Shown: positions 23,429-32,353, counted from the stretch's first letter. The stretch is 64,000 nt of DNA from Dechloromonas sp. TW-R-39-2 (GCF_016864195.1 NZ_CP045202.1:2697001-2761000), one strand, 5' to 3'. The notes: a model not told the origin generated them from the sequence alone. Numbers and translations are program-made.

Positions 23429-24812
23429 ACATGCCATTCGCTTTTATCCTGAAAAACCCCGCGGTCGACTCGAAAAAGTCGGCCTTTTCCTGCGCAACAA
23501 CCGCCGCCTGATCATTTCAGTCCAGTGGCTGATTGTCATCCTTTATGCCGCGATGGTCATCATCCCGGCATTTTTGCCTTTACCGCCGGAAGATGCCCAC
23601 ATTTGGGACAACCTGCGCCTCTTCGCCCAATTTTGCTTCTGGGGGCTGTGGTGGCCGGGCGTGATGATTGCCACAGTCACCATGGGACGCGTCTGGTGCG
23701 GCCTGTTCTGCCCGGAAGGCGCGGTTTCCGAGTGGGTCAGCCAATACGGCCGGGGCAAGGCGCTGCCGCGCTGGCTCAAATGGACCGGCTGGCCCTTCGT
23801 CGCATTCATCTGCACCACGGTCTACGGCCAACTGGTCAGTGTTTATGAGTATCCGCAAGCCGCCCTGCTGGTCCTCGGCGGGTCGACCGTGGCAGCAGTC
23901 GTCATCGGCCTGCTCTACGGCCGGGAAAAGCGGATCTGGTGTCGCTACCTGTGCCCGGCCTCCGGTGTCTTTGCCGTCCTGGCCAAGATTGCCCCGCTCC
24001 ATTACAAGGTTGACCGTGCCGCCTGGGACAAGCACGAAGGCGATTTCGAGCCGGTCAATTGTGCGCCGCTGCTCGATGTGCGGCGCATGACCAGCGCCTC
24101 CGAATGTCATGCCTGCGGCCGTTGCGCCGGCCAGCGCGATGCCGTCACCTTCTCGGCCCGTTCCCCGTTTGCCGAAGTGCTCAACCTCGATGCGCCGGCC
24201 CGCACGCCGGATGCATTGACCCTGCTCTACGGCGTCCTCGGCGTCGCCACCGCAGCCTTTCAGTGGACACTCAGTCCGTGGCTGCTCCAGGCCAAAATCC
24301 AGGCTGCCGAGTGGCTGGTCGAACACGACCAGTTCACCTTGCTCGACAATGACGTTCCCTGGTGGCTGCTGACCCATTACCCGGAAGCCAACGATCTGTT
24401 CACCTGGCTCGACGGCAGCCTGATCCTGGCCTACCTGCTGGGCGGCGGCTTTCTCCTCGGCAGCCTGTTGTTGCTTGGTCCGCTCCTCGCCAGCCGCTGC
24501 CTGCAGACGCCGGCACTGTCATGGCAGCGTCTGTCCCTGGCCTTGACGCCACTCGCTGCTGCCAGCGTCATTCTCGGACTTTCGATGCTCACCGTGACGC
24601 ATCTCAAGGCCGAACATGTCTGGCTCGGCTGGCTGCCTTATTTCCGCATTGTCCTGCTCGGCGCCGGCTGCCTTGGCAGTCTGTGGCTGTCTCTGCGCCT
24701 GAGCGCAGCGGCCGCGACCGGCCTGTTCAAATCCGGCCTGGCAGTTGCTGCGATGCTGTGGTCGATCGGTCTGATGGCCGGCATCTGGAGCCTGGTATTT
24801 TTCATCTGGTAA
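23421..24812 (+). CDS. Polyferredoxin-type membrane protein (FtrD-like)
   Basis: 463 residues, several membrane helices, and cysteine motifs WCGLFCP and WCRYLCP (NapH/RdxA/FixG-type) plus CHACGRC. It is the electron-transfer component proposed for Ftr iron uptake, possibly reducing imported Fe(III). The start at 23421 overlaps the FTR1 gene. The C-terminal part (~285-463) is an additional membrane region. Confidence 0.88.
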   Translation: MAEHAIRFYPEKPRGRLEKVGLFLRNNRRLIISVQWLIVILYAAMVIIPAFLPLPPEDAHIWDNLRLFAQFCFWGLWWPGVMIATVTMGRVWCGLFCPEGAVSEWVSQYGRGKALPRWLKWTGWPFVAFICTTVYGQLVSVYEYPQAALLVLGGSTVAAVVIGLLYGREKRIWCRYLCPASGVFAVLAKIAPLHYKVDRAAWDKHEGDFEPVNCAPLLDVRRMTSASECHACGRCAGQRDAVTFSARSPFAEVLNLDAPARTPDALTLLYGVLGVATAAFQWTLSPWLLQAKIQAAEWLVEHDQFTLLDNDVPWWLLTHYPEANDLFTWLDGSLILAYLLGGGFLLGSLLLLGPLLASRCLQTPALSWQRLSLALTPLAAASVILGLSMLTVTHLKAEHVWLGWLPYFRIVLLGAGCLGSLWLSLRLSAAAATGLFKSGLAVAAMLWSIGLMAGIWSLVFFIW

Positions 24813-24835
24813 ACAATCCGGCGTAAAGTATTGCC

Positions 24836-24857
24836 CGGCCGGGAACGTTCCCGGCCG
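24836..24857. repeat. Perfect 22-base palindrome between ftrD-like gene and feoB
   Basis: CGGCCGGGAAC is followed directly by its complement GTTCCCGGCCG. It has no loop and no T-run, so it is more like a protein-binding palindrome than an intrinsic terminator. It lies 30 bases upstream of the feoB GTG. Confidence 0.6.
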
Positions 24858-24886
24858 ACCGTGATGCCTCAACAACCAGAATCCAC

Positions 24887-26836
24887 GTGAATACCCTCGC
24901 CTCCAGCGCCAGCGCCGTCCTTCTCGTCGGCCACCCGAATGTCGGGAAATCCGTCCTTTTTCACCGGTTGACCGGGGCATACGTCAATGTCTCCAACTAT
25001 CCTGGAACAACGGTTGAAGTAACGCGGGCCAGCGCCCGCTTCGACCCCGGGACCACGCTGCTCGACACCCCCGGCGTGCTGGCGCTGCCCTCGCGCAGCG
25101 ACGACGAACGCGCCACGATGCGCGCCCTGCTCAAGGAAGATACACGCGCCCTGCTGCAAGTCGGCGATGCCAAAAACCTGCGCCGCACACTGACGCTCAG
25201 TGCCTTGCTCGCCGAATTGGGTGTCCCGATGGTACTGGCGCTCAATATGCACGACGAAGCGGCCGCCCGCGGCGTAACCGTCGACATTCCGGCATTGGCC
25301 GAGGAACTCGGCGTACCGGTGCTGGCCACGGTGGCGACCGGCGGTGAAGGAATCGGCGCCCTGATCGGCGAAATCGCCTCGGCCCGTCGACCGCAGGCGC
25401 TGCTCCGCTACGATGCCGAAATCGAGACCGCCATCGGACAAGTCGGCCAATACATCGAAACCCATGCGGCCCACCCGCATCTGGCAGCGCGTGGCCTGGC
25501 CATCCTGTATCTGGGGGGCGACCCCGAAGTTGAAAACTGGCTGCGCGAAACAACGGGCGAGCAATATCCGCCCCTTGAGGCACTGCGCCAGTCGGCAAGC
25601 CAACCAGCCGAAGGCGACCTGCCCACCCTGCTGTCGCGCGAACGCACCCAGGCGGCAGACACCCTGGCAGCCAGCGTGATTCAGCGCGCCCCGAAAAGCA
25701 GCCCGCTGCTTTCGCAGCGCATCGGACAATACGTCGTGCATCCCGTGTGGGGCATTCCCATCCTGCTCGGCGTGCTGTTTGCCGTTTATCAATTCGTCGG
25801 CGTCTTTGGTGCCTCTGTGCTCGTCGGGCTAATGGAAAAAGACCTTTTCGAAGGCATTCTCAATCCACTGTTCAGCGAAGCGGTCCATGCCGCGGTCAAC
25901 CTGCCCTGGCTGGCCGAATTGCTGGTCGGCCAGTACGGCCTGTGGACCATGGGCATGACCTACGCCCTGGCGTTGATCCTGCCCATCGTCACCACCTTTT
26001 TCTTCGCTTTCGGCGTGCTTGAGGATTCCGGCTACCTGCCGCGCCTGACGGTGATCGCCAACCGGTTATTCGCAATGATCGGCCTCAACGGCCGCGCCGT
26101 ACTGCCGATGGTGCTCGGCCTCGGCTGCGTGACGATGGCAACGCTGACGACGCGCATCCTGCACAGCCGGCGCGAACGTTTGATCACCATTTTCCTGCTC
26201 GCCCTGGCCATTCCCTGCTCGGCGCAGTTGGGCGTCGTGCTCGGCATGCTCGGTGGCGTTTCTTTTGCCGCCGTACTGATCTGGGCCGTGGCGATGGTCG
26301 GCATACTGCTGCTGGCCGGTTTCCTGGCGGCCAAACTAATTCCCGGACGACGCATTCCGCTGGTCACCGAACTGCCGCCGATGCGCCTGCCCATCTTTGC
26401 CAACGTACTCAAGAAAACCGGCGGCCGCTTGAAGTGGTACCTGATCGAAGTCATTCCGCTCTTCCTGCTCGGCACCTTGATCATGTTCGCGCTCGATAAA
26501 TCCGGCGCTCTGCCAGCCATCATCGAAGCCGGCGAACCACTTGTTTCGGGCTGGCTCGGCCTGCCGAAGGAAGCTTCGGCGGCCTTCGTCATGGGTTTTC
26601 TGCGCCGTGATTTCGGCGCTACCGGACTGTTCGCCATGGCCCACGGCCTGACGCCGATCCAGGCAGTCGTCGGCATGATCACCATCACCTTGTTCATCCC
26701 CTGCTTTGCCAGCCTGATGATGATGGTCAAGGAACAAGGCAGCCGGGTTGCACTCGGCATGGTCGCCGTCATTGTGCCCTTCGCCTTCTTTATCGGCGGT
26801 TTGTTCAACTGGATATTGCGCGCACTCTGGGTCTGA
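24887..26836 (+). CDS. feoB: Ferrous iron transporter FeoB
   Basis: 649 residues, GTG start. N-terminal G domain: G1 GHPNVGKS (15-22), G2 in NYPGTT, G3 DTPG, G4 LNMHD. Then a helical spacer and a membrane domain with two Gate repeats; FLRRDFGATGLF is a conserved FeoB block. It is shorter than E. coli FeoB (about 770), as many betaproteobacterial ones are. It is followed by feoA, the reverse of the usual feoA-feoB order. The ribosome site is weak. Confidence 0.95.
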   Translation: MNTLASSASAVLLVGHPNVGKSVLFHRLTGAYVNVSNYPGTTVEVTRASARFDPGTTLLDTPGVLALPSRSDDERATMRALLKEDTRALLQVGDAKNLRRTLTLSALLAELGVPMVLALNMHDEAAARGVTVDIPALAEELGVPVLATVATGGEGIGALIGEIASARRPQALLRYDAEIETAIGQVGQYIETHAAHPHLAARGLAILYLGGDPEVENWLRETTGEQYPPLEALRQSASQPAEGDLPTLLSRERTQAADTLAASVIQRAPKSSPLLSQRIGQYVVHPVWGIPILLGVLFAVYQFVGVFGASVLVGLMEKDLFEGILNPLFSEAVHAAVNLPWLAELLVGQYGLWTMGMTYALALILPIVTTFFFAFGVLEDSGYLPRLTVIANRLFAMIGLNGRAVLPMVLGLGCVTMATLTTRILHSRRERLITIFLLALAIPCSAQLGVVLGMLGGVSFAAVLIWAVAMVGILLLAGFLAAKLIPGRRIPLVTELPPMRLPIFANVLKKTGGRLKWYLIEVIPLFLLGTLIMFALDKSGALPAIIEAGEPLVSGWLGLPKEASAAFVMGFLRRDFGATGLFAMAHGLTPIQAVVGMITITLFIPCFASLMMMVKEQGSRVALGMVAVIVPFAFFIGGLFNWILRALWV

Positions 26837-26842
26837 AAAGAC

Positions 26843-27100
26843 ATGAACTCGAAACACGAAGCCCGCCTGCCACTCGCTTTCATTCCCCCCGGCAACGATG
26901 TCCGCCTGATTGCGCTGGGTGACGAGATCGATCCCTTGCAGCGCGAACAATTGACCGCCTACGGCCTGGCCGAAAATCGCCCGATCCGGATTCTTCAACA
27001 GCGACCGATGACGGTCATTCTGGCCGATGAAGTGGAACTGGCGCTGGAACATGCTGTCGCAAGACACATCTGGGTGGAAAAGGATCTCCCCACCACCTAG
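26843..27100 (+). CDS. feoA: FeoA-domain protein
   Basis: 85 residues forming one SH3-like FeoA domain: VRLIALGDEIDPLQREQLTAYGL and the end LALEHAVARHIWVE. It modulates FeoB. Six bases after feoB, so in one transcript. Confidence 0.85.
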   Translation: MNSKHEARLPLAFIPPGNDVRLIALGDEIDPLQREQLTAYGLAENRPIRILQQRPMTVILADEVELALEHAVARHIWVEKDLPTT

Positions 27101-27134
27101 AATAGGCCTCCGGGCAAGCCAGTTAAGTTTCACC

Positions 27135-27142
27135 AGCCAGCC
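27135..27142 (+). repeat. AGCCAGCC leader motif before the bacterioferritin genes
   Basis: Single copy within ACCAGCCAGCCAC, 30 bases before the first bfr start codon and upstream of its GGAG ribosome site. Confidence 0.5.
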
Positions 27143-27171
27143 ACAAGTTCCATCTATTTACGGAGAATGCC

Positions 27172-27657
27172 ATGAAGGGCGATAAAAAAATCATCGATAT
27201 CCTGAACAACCTGCTGGCCGGTGAGCTGACGGCGGTTGATCAATATCTGATCCACGGCGAAATGTACGCTGACTTCGGCCTGTCCCAGCTGGCTGAAAAA
27301 TCACTGCACGAATCCGATCATGAACGCCAGCACGCCCGGGCGCTGATCCAGCGCATCCTGTTCCTCGAAGGCACCCCCAATCTGGCCAAGCGCGAAGCGC
27401 TGAAGGTCGGCAAGACGGTGCCGGACATGCTGAAGTCCGACCTTGCCGTCGAATACAAGGTGGTTGGGGAACTGAAAAAAGCCATGGCGGCCTGTGAAAA
27501 GGCCCAGGATTACGTGACCCGCGACATGCTTGCCATCCAGCTCGAAGATACCGAGATGGATCATGCCTATTACCTTGAAAAACAACTCCGCCTGATCGAA
27601 CTGGTCGGCCTGCAGAATTACCAGCAGAGCCAGATGAATTCCGGCACCCCGGCTTAA
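27172..27657 (+). CDS. bfr: Bacterioferritin, ferroxidase-type subunit without haem ligand
   Basis: 161 residues. Ferroxidase ligands are kept: Glu18, Glu51, His54, Glu94 and the Glu128/His131 pair (E. coli 127/130 shifted by one). The haem-ligating Met52 of E. coli Bfr is Arg here (HERQHA). So this subunit should oxidise iron but not bind haem at the usual site. It is paired with a complementary paralogue 12 bases downstream. GGAGAA precedes the ATG. Confidence 0.93.
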   Translation: MKGDKKIIDILNNLLAGELTAVDQYLIHGEMYADFGLSQLAEKSLHESDHERQHARALIQRILFLEGTPNLAKREALKVGKTVPDMLKSDLAVEYKVVGELKKAMAACEKAQDYVTRDMLAIQLEDTEMDHAYYLEKQLRLIELVGLQNYQQSQMNSGTPA

Positions 27658-27669
27658 GGAGCGACAACG

Positions 27670-28152
27670 ATGAAAGGCGACAAGAAAGTCATCGAAATCC
27701 TGAATAAGGTGCTGAAAAACGAGTTGACCGCGATCAACCAGTATTTCCTGCACGCTCGCATGTTCCGTAACTGGGGGCTGGAAAAACTCAACGACTACCA
27801 GTACAAGCAGTCGATTCGCGTCATGAAGGAAGCCGACGAAGTCATCGAACGCGTCCTTTTCCTCGCAGGCCTGCCCAATCTGCAAAACCTCGGCAAGTTG
27901 ATGATTGGCGAACATGTCGTCGAATGCTTGCAAGGCGATCTGAATTACGAACGCGACATCCAGCGTCCGCTGCTGATCGATGCCATTGCACTCTGCGAAA
28001 GCCTGCAGGACTACGTCAGCCGGGACTTGCTGGAAGAATTGCTTGAGCACTGCGAAGAGGCAATCGACTGGCTGGAAACGCAACACAGCCTGATCGCCAA
28101 CGTGACACTGCCCAATTATCTTCAAGCCCACATGGAAGCCGGCGGCGACTGA
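27670..28152 (+). CDS. bfr: Bacterioferritin, haem-binding subunit with degenerate ferroxidase centre
   Basis: 160 residues. Met52 is present (VMKEAD), but Glu51 is Val, His54 is Glu, and the Glu127/His130 equivalents are Cys and Ala (EHCEEAIDW). This subunit should bind haem, which mediates iron release through Bfd, but not have a normal di-iron centre. AAGGAG at the 5' end. Together with the preceding gene it probably builds a mixed 24-mer. Confidence 0.93.
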   Translation: MKGDKKVIEILNKVLKNELTAINQYFLHARMFRNWGLEKLNDYQYKQSIRVMKEADEVIERVLFLAGLPNLQNLGKLMIGEHVVECLQGDLNYERDIQRPLLIDAIALCESLQDYVSRDLLEELLEHCEEAIDWLETQHSLIANVTLPNYLQAHMEAGGD

Positions 28153-28180
28153 TTCGCCGTCCGCAGTGAAACAAGCTGTG

Positions 28181-28250
28181 GTCTCCACATTTTTCGACTA
28201 ACATGACATGACGATTATTCAAATCGTTACGCAATCGATAATGTGGAGAC
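28181..28250 (+). promoter_or_regulatory. Leader inverted repeat enclosing the ribosome site
   Basis: GTCTCCACAT (28181-28190) is perfectly complementary to ATGTGGAGAC (28241-28250). The second arm contains the GGAG Shine-Dalgarno of the next gene, 8 bases before its ATG. Fifty bases lie between the arms, with further internal complementarity (CGATTAT / ATAATCG-like words). Pairing would block translation, so a riboregulator, thermosensor or ligand-binding leader is conceivable. It could also be a DNA operator. Confidence 0.55.
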
Positions 28251-28256
28251 TGCTTG

Positions 28257-29348
28257 ATGAAGGCTGATTTTCGCTGGCGATTTTTCAGTGCAGGAGTGCT
28301 GTTGACCGCAGCACTGCTCCTGCCGGCCGGACAAGTGCTGGCCGAAGCCTATTTCGATCGCTACGGGCTAACTCCTGCTTCGCCTTCCCTGGATCTGGGG
28401 ATTCAGCCACTCGGCTACCCTTCCGGTCTGATCAGTGCAGTCATGGGCCGCGACCGGATCATGGCTGTTCAATTAAACAAACTGGGACACCCGCTCAAGG
28501 CTTATCCCTTTCAACGCGGGGCAGACATGCTTGCCCTGCTCGCCGACCAACGCCTCGAAGCCGGCTTGCTCGGCGATGTTCCGACCATCCTGAGTGCAGC
28601 AACCGGTGATGTATTGATTGTTGGCTTGGTCAAGCAAACATCCACCTCGATTGTTGCCAAAGGCGAAATCCAGATTCGTAACCTTGCCGGAAAACGTATT
28701 GGCTACGTCGAAAATTCAAGCGCCCATCACACCTTGCTGCAGGGGCTGGCGTCGACCAAATTGACGGAAAATGATGTCACGCTGGTCCCGATGCGGGTCG
28801 ATGACATGCCGGATGCACTGGCACGCGGTCAAATTGATGCATTTGCTGCCTGGGAGCCTGCGCCGTCAATTGCTCTCGGCCAGAATGACAAGCACCGGAT
28901 CGTCTTTCGCGGTCTGAGCTCGGACTACTTCGTGATCAACCGCAATTTCGAGAAACATGACCCTGAAGCCGCTCGTGTTCTGGTCGCCGGCTTTGTCCGG
29001 GCCATCGAATGGATGCGACGCAGCCAGAAAAACATCGAACTGGCCGCCCGGTGGGCCATCGCCGATGTCGAGAAATTCTCAGGCAAACCGGTCGCGCTGC
29101 CGATCAGCCAGATTGTGGCCATCACCCGCCGCGAAATACTGAACGTCCCCTCGGCACCGACCATTATTTCATCGCCAGGCTCACCGCCTGTCCTGCGTAG
29201 TGAATTCACCTTCCTCCAAGGTAAAAACAAGATTCCCAAACACGGAGATTGGGAAAAAGTGGTTACGGCACTGAATTACGATGGCCTTGAACGTGTCATG
29301 TCCGATCAGCGCAAATACCAGACCAAACAATTCGACTATGCCGAGTAA
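28257..29348 (+). CDS. Periplasmic substrate-binding protein (NMT1/SsuA/NrtA-like)
   Basis: 363 residues from the ATG at 28257. Signal peptide to about residue 29 (GQVLA). Family segments: LDLGIQPLGYPSG, EAGLLGDVPT, GKRIGYVENSSAHH, and ALARGQIDAFAAWEPAPS of the sulfonate/nitrate/thiamine-precursor binding group. No permease or ATPase is linked; instead the gene overlaps a hybrid sensor kinase by 11 bases, so it is probably the periplasmic sensing partner of that kinase. Confidence 0.85.
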   Translation: MKADFRWRFFSAGVLLTAALLLPAGQVLAEAYFDRYGLTPASPSLDLGIQPLGYPSGLISAVMGRDRIMAVQLNKLGHPLKAYPFQRGADMLALLADQRLEAGLLGDVPTILSAATGDVLIVGLVKQTSTSIVAKGEIQIRNLAGKRIGYVENSSAHHTLLQGLASTKLTENDVTLVPMRVDDMPDALARGQIDAFAAWEPAPSIALGQNDKHRIVFRGLSSDYFVINRNFEKHDPEAARVLVAGFVRAIEWMRRSQKNIELAARWAIADVEKFSGKPVALPISQIVAITRREILNVPSAPTIISSPGSPPVLRSEFTFLQGKNKIPKHGDWEKVVTALNYDGLERVMSDQRKYQTKQFDYAE

Positions 29349-32136
29349 GCCCATGCAATCGGTACCCTTCCGATTCTCGACACGCATCTCGATCTATTTT
29401 TGCGGACTTTTTCTCCTCGTCCTCGGCATTCTTTTTGCGCTGTGGTTCAACGGTCTGCCACTGATCAGCCTGCAAGGAGCGAGCGAACAAAAACTGGCTG
29501 AATCATCGCGACTGCTCGAAGCCTCGGCCGATCAACAACGCGAATATTTTGCGCAATCGATCAACGAGCGCCGGGGCGACATTCTTGTGCTGGCCGAAAG
29601 CCGGACACTGGAAATCCAGCTGGCCACGACGTCAGGCAAGGTCGAAAGCGAGCTGCAACAGAATCTGGAACGGGTTTTTGAACGTCTTCAGCGCGCCTAT
29701 CCGGATCGTTACCTGCAAATTTCCCTGGTCGACCCGAGCACCATGAAAATTCGTGCCTCGTCAAAAACCAACGAGGTCGGCCAGCGCTTTGCGCGTGAAG
29801 CATTGATCGAGCGCGCCTCACGGCCAGGCGTGACGGAGCTGATCGAGCAAGTCAATTATGCCGACCGGCCCAATCTGGCCATTCTCCGTCAAGTCCACAA
29901 CTCGGATGACCATGACCGCCTGGTCGGCATTGTCATTGCCATACTCGATACCCCTTATCTTCTCATCGAGGGCGTACACGCCAGCCATCCCGGCACGACC
30001 CTGCTGTTCGACAACACCGGCCGTCAACTGGCGCGCCACCCGTCGAACAATCCGGCCTACGACAACTACCGGCCGGGCAACATGATTGCCAGCGGTTTTG
30101 AAGGCTCGCTGATTGAACAAGACCCCTTTGGTCAATCATTCATCACGGTCTACCGCCACATCCCGCTGAGCGGCGCTCAAAGCTGGAGTCTGGTGCATTT
30201 GCAAACGGTCGACTCCGCCCTGACCTCGCTGAATATCCAGGCACACCACCTGCTCACGCTCGGAACACTGCTTGCCGTACTGGCCCTGGTGCTTGTTGTG
30301 CTGGCCGCCCGCCGGCTGACCTTGCCGCTGGAAACGCTGGCCGCCAACGCCGAACAACTGGGCCAGGGACAACTGGATGTCCGTATGGAATCGGGCAAGA
30401 GTGCGGAAACGGTACAACTGGCCGACACCTTCAACAGCATGGCCGACCGCATCCAGCAATCGCACATGCGCCTCGAAGCGGACGTCGTGGCAAGAACTGC
30501 CGCACTGGCTCAGGAGCGCGATCTGGCGCAGCATTATCTGGACATTGCCATGGTCATGCTGCTTGCGCTCGATACGCAGGGCAGGATTGTCATGATCAAC
30601 CGAAAAGGGGCGGAAATCATCGGCCGTCCCAGTGCAGAGTTGCTCGGCATGAACTGGTTCGAGAATTTCCTGCCTCCCGAGAGGGTGCAGGAAGTGTGCT
30701 GCCTTTTTGCCGGGATGATTGCCGGTGATACCGACATTCCTGAAAACCATGAGAACCAGATCATCAACAGCCGGGGCGAACGTCGCCTGATTTACTGGAG
30801 CAATACGCTGCTCAGGGATGCTTCCGGCCAGATCGTCGGCACCCTGTCGTCCGGCGAAGACATCACCCTTCGCCGGCAGGCTGAGCTTGAACTGATCAAC
30901 CATCGAAACCACCTTGAAGAACTGGTCGAACAGCGGACCACCGACCTGTCGAAAGCCAAGGAAAGCGCAGAAATGGCCAACCGCGCCAAGAGCACCTTCC
31001 TGGCCAACATGAGCCACGAATTGCGCACGCCGATGAATGCGATCATCGGCCTGACCCACATCGTCGGTCGCAACAACCACGACCAGGCGCAGGGTGAACG
31101 GCTCGGCAAGATCAGTATGTCGGCCAATCATCTGCTGCATTTGCTCAACGACATTCTTGATTTGTCCAAGATCGAAGCCGATCACCTGGTTCTGGAAAAA
31201 ACAGAATTCCGCCTGGGGACCATCCTGAGCAACATCGATAGTCTCTCGATAGACCGGATCGGTGCCAAGGGCTTGGTTCTGAACAAACAGATCGAGCCCG
31301 ACCTGGCCAATCGCGTACTCCGGGGCGACTCGCTTCGCATCCAGCAAGTACTGCTCAACCTGGTCGGGAATGCGATCAAGTTCACCGAACGCGGCAGTAT
31401 TTCAATCGTCGTTGCAGTGCAGGAAGAAATCAACGACCAACTTCTTGTCAGCTTTGAAATCAGGGATACCGGCATTGGTATTTCGAAGGAAGCGATTGCC
31501 CGGCTATTCAATCCTTTCGAGCAGGCCGATGATTCAACCACGCGCAAATACGGCGGTACCGGGCTCGGTCTGGCAATCAGCAAACGAGTCGTCCAACTGA
31601 TGGGCGGTGAAATCAGCGTCACAAGCACGCCGGATGCCGGCAGTTCATTCCGTTTTTCTGTTCCGCTGGGCAAAATGGAAGCCTGTGCGCAGCCTGCGGC
31701 AGCTAGTCCACATTCGTCGATCGATGCGGAAGGCATTCTGAAATCACGTTTCCCCGGCACGCACATCCTGCTGGCCGAGGACGACCTGATCAACCAGGAA
31801 GTCGCCAAAGAACTGTTGCAGGATGTGCTTGGCTTCTCGGTCAGCATCGCCAACAACGGACGTGAAGCCGTCACACAGGCTGAAAATGGCCGTTTTGACA
31901 TCATCCTGATGGACATGCAAATGCCGGAAATGGATGGTCTGGAAGCCACCCGGCAGATTCGGACGCAGCCACGCAACAGCAAAACACCGATTCTGGCGAT
32001 GACTGCCAATGCCTTCGAAGATCACCGCCAAGCCTGTCTGTCAGCGGGTATGGATGACTTCATTGCCAAACCGGTTGATCCCGACATTCTTTTTGCCACG
32101 CTGCTGCGCTGGCTTGAAACTGCCACCCGGCAATAG
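29338..32136 (+). CDS. Hybrid sensor histidine kinase (Cache-HAMP-PAS-HK-REC)
   Basis: 932 residues from the ATG at 29338, overlapping the binding-protein stop. Membrane helix ~17-39, extracytoplasmic Cache-like sensor ~45-295, second helix ~303-325, HAMP, PAS ~400-520, HisKA with MSHELRTP (His560), HATPase with GTGLGLAI, and a C-terminal receiver with acceptor Asp859 (LMDMQMPEMDG). No output regulator is adjacent, so signalling probably goes to a response regulator elsewhere. Confidence 0.92.
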   Translation: MPSKPMQSVPFRFSTRISIYFCGLFLLVLGILFALWFNGLPLISLQGASEQKLAESSRLLEASADQQREYFAQSINERRGDILVLAESRTLEIQLATTSGKVESELQQNLERVFERLQRAYPDRYLQISLVDPSTMKIRASSKTNEVGQRFAREALIERASRPGVTELIEQVNYADRPNLAILRQVHNSDDHDRLVGIVIAILDTPYLLIEGVHASHPGTTLLFDNTGRQLARHPSNNPAYDNYRPGNMIASGFEGSLIEQDPFGQSFITVYRHIPLSGAQSWSLVHLQTVDSALTSLNIQAHHLLTLGTLLAVLALVLVVLAARRLTLPLETLAANAEQLGQGQLDVRMESGKSAETVQLADTFNSMADRIQQSHMRLEADVVARTAALAQERDLAQHYLDIAMVMLLALDTQGRIVMINRKGAEIIGRPSAELLGMNWFENFLPPERVQEVCCLFAGMIAGDTDIPENHENQIINSRGERRLIYWSNTLLRDASGQIVGTLSSGEDITLRRQAELELINHRNHLEELVEQRTTDLSKAKESAEMANRAKSTFLANMSHELRTPMNAIIGLTHIVGRNNHDQAQGERLGKISMSANHLLHLLNDILDLSKIEADHLVLEKTEFRLGTILSNIDSLSIDRIGAKGLVLNKQIEPDLANRVLRGDSLRIQQVLLNLVGNAIKFTERGSISIVVAVQEEINDQLLVSFEIRDTGIGISKEAIARLFNPFEQADDSTTRKYGGTGLGLAISKRVVQLMGGEISVTSTPDAGSSFRFSVPLGKMEACAQPAAASPHSSIDAEGILKSRFPGTHILLAEDDLINQEVAKELLQDVLGFSVSIANNGREAVTQAENGRFDIILMDMQMPEMDGLEATRQIRTQPRNSKTPILAMTANAFEDHRQACLSAGMDDFIAKPVDPDILFATLLRWLETATRQ

Positions 32137-32189
32137 ACAACGGTACCTCTTTCGCACCGCACAGGTGCCAAGCTCGAAAACCCACTCAC

Positions 32190-32210
32190 AAATAGGAATA
32201 ATTCCTATTT
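32190..32210. repeat. Inverted repeat upstream of the 24-residue peptide gene
   Basis: AAATAGGAAT (32190-32199), one central A, ATTCCTATTT (32201-32210): a perfect 10-bp-arm palindrome. It overlaps the proposed -35 (TTTACA at 32208). It could be an operator for an unknown regulator or a divergent Fur site (about 8 of 14 positions fit). Confidence 0.6.
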
Positions 32211-32253
32211 ACAAAGCACCATCCCACCCATACAATGAGAACAATTCTTGTAT
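32208..32253 (+). promoter_or_regulatory. Promoter with Fur-like site before the 24-residue peptide
   Basis: TTTACA (32208-32213), 17-base spacer, TACAAT (32231-32236). An imperfect palindrome ATACAATGAGAACAATTC..TTGTAT (32230-32253) overlaps the -10 and start site and contains the Fur-type half-site ATGAGAA. The layout matches those at 33971-34015 and 40905-40939. Confidence 0.55.
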
Positions 32254-32264
32254 AGGGAAATGTC

Positions 32265-32339
32265 ATGAGCAGCATCCTTAACTTGTCGTTTGCCGGGTTT
32301 GTCCTGTGGGTCTTGATGTCTGCGCATAACTGGCTTTAA
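32265..32339 (+). CDS. 24-residue single-pass membrane peptide
   Basis: ATG at 32265 follows AGGGAAATGTC; the 24-codon frame reads MSSILNLSFAGF then VLWVLMSAHNWL and stops at 32337-32339. Nearly the whole peptide is one hydrophobic helix with a short polar C-terminus. It has its own promoter and Fur-like box. Small membrane peptides of this kind often attach to a transporter or enzyme; the partner here is unknown. Confidence 0.55.
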   Translation: MSSILNLSFAGFVLWVLMSAHNWL

Positions 32340-32353
32340 GCAAGGAGTCGAGC

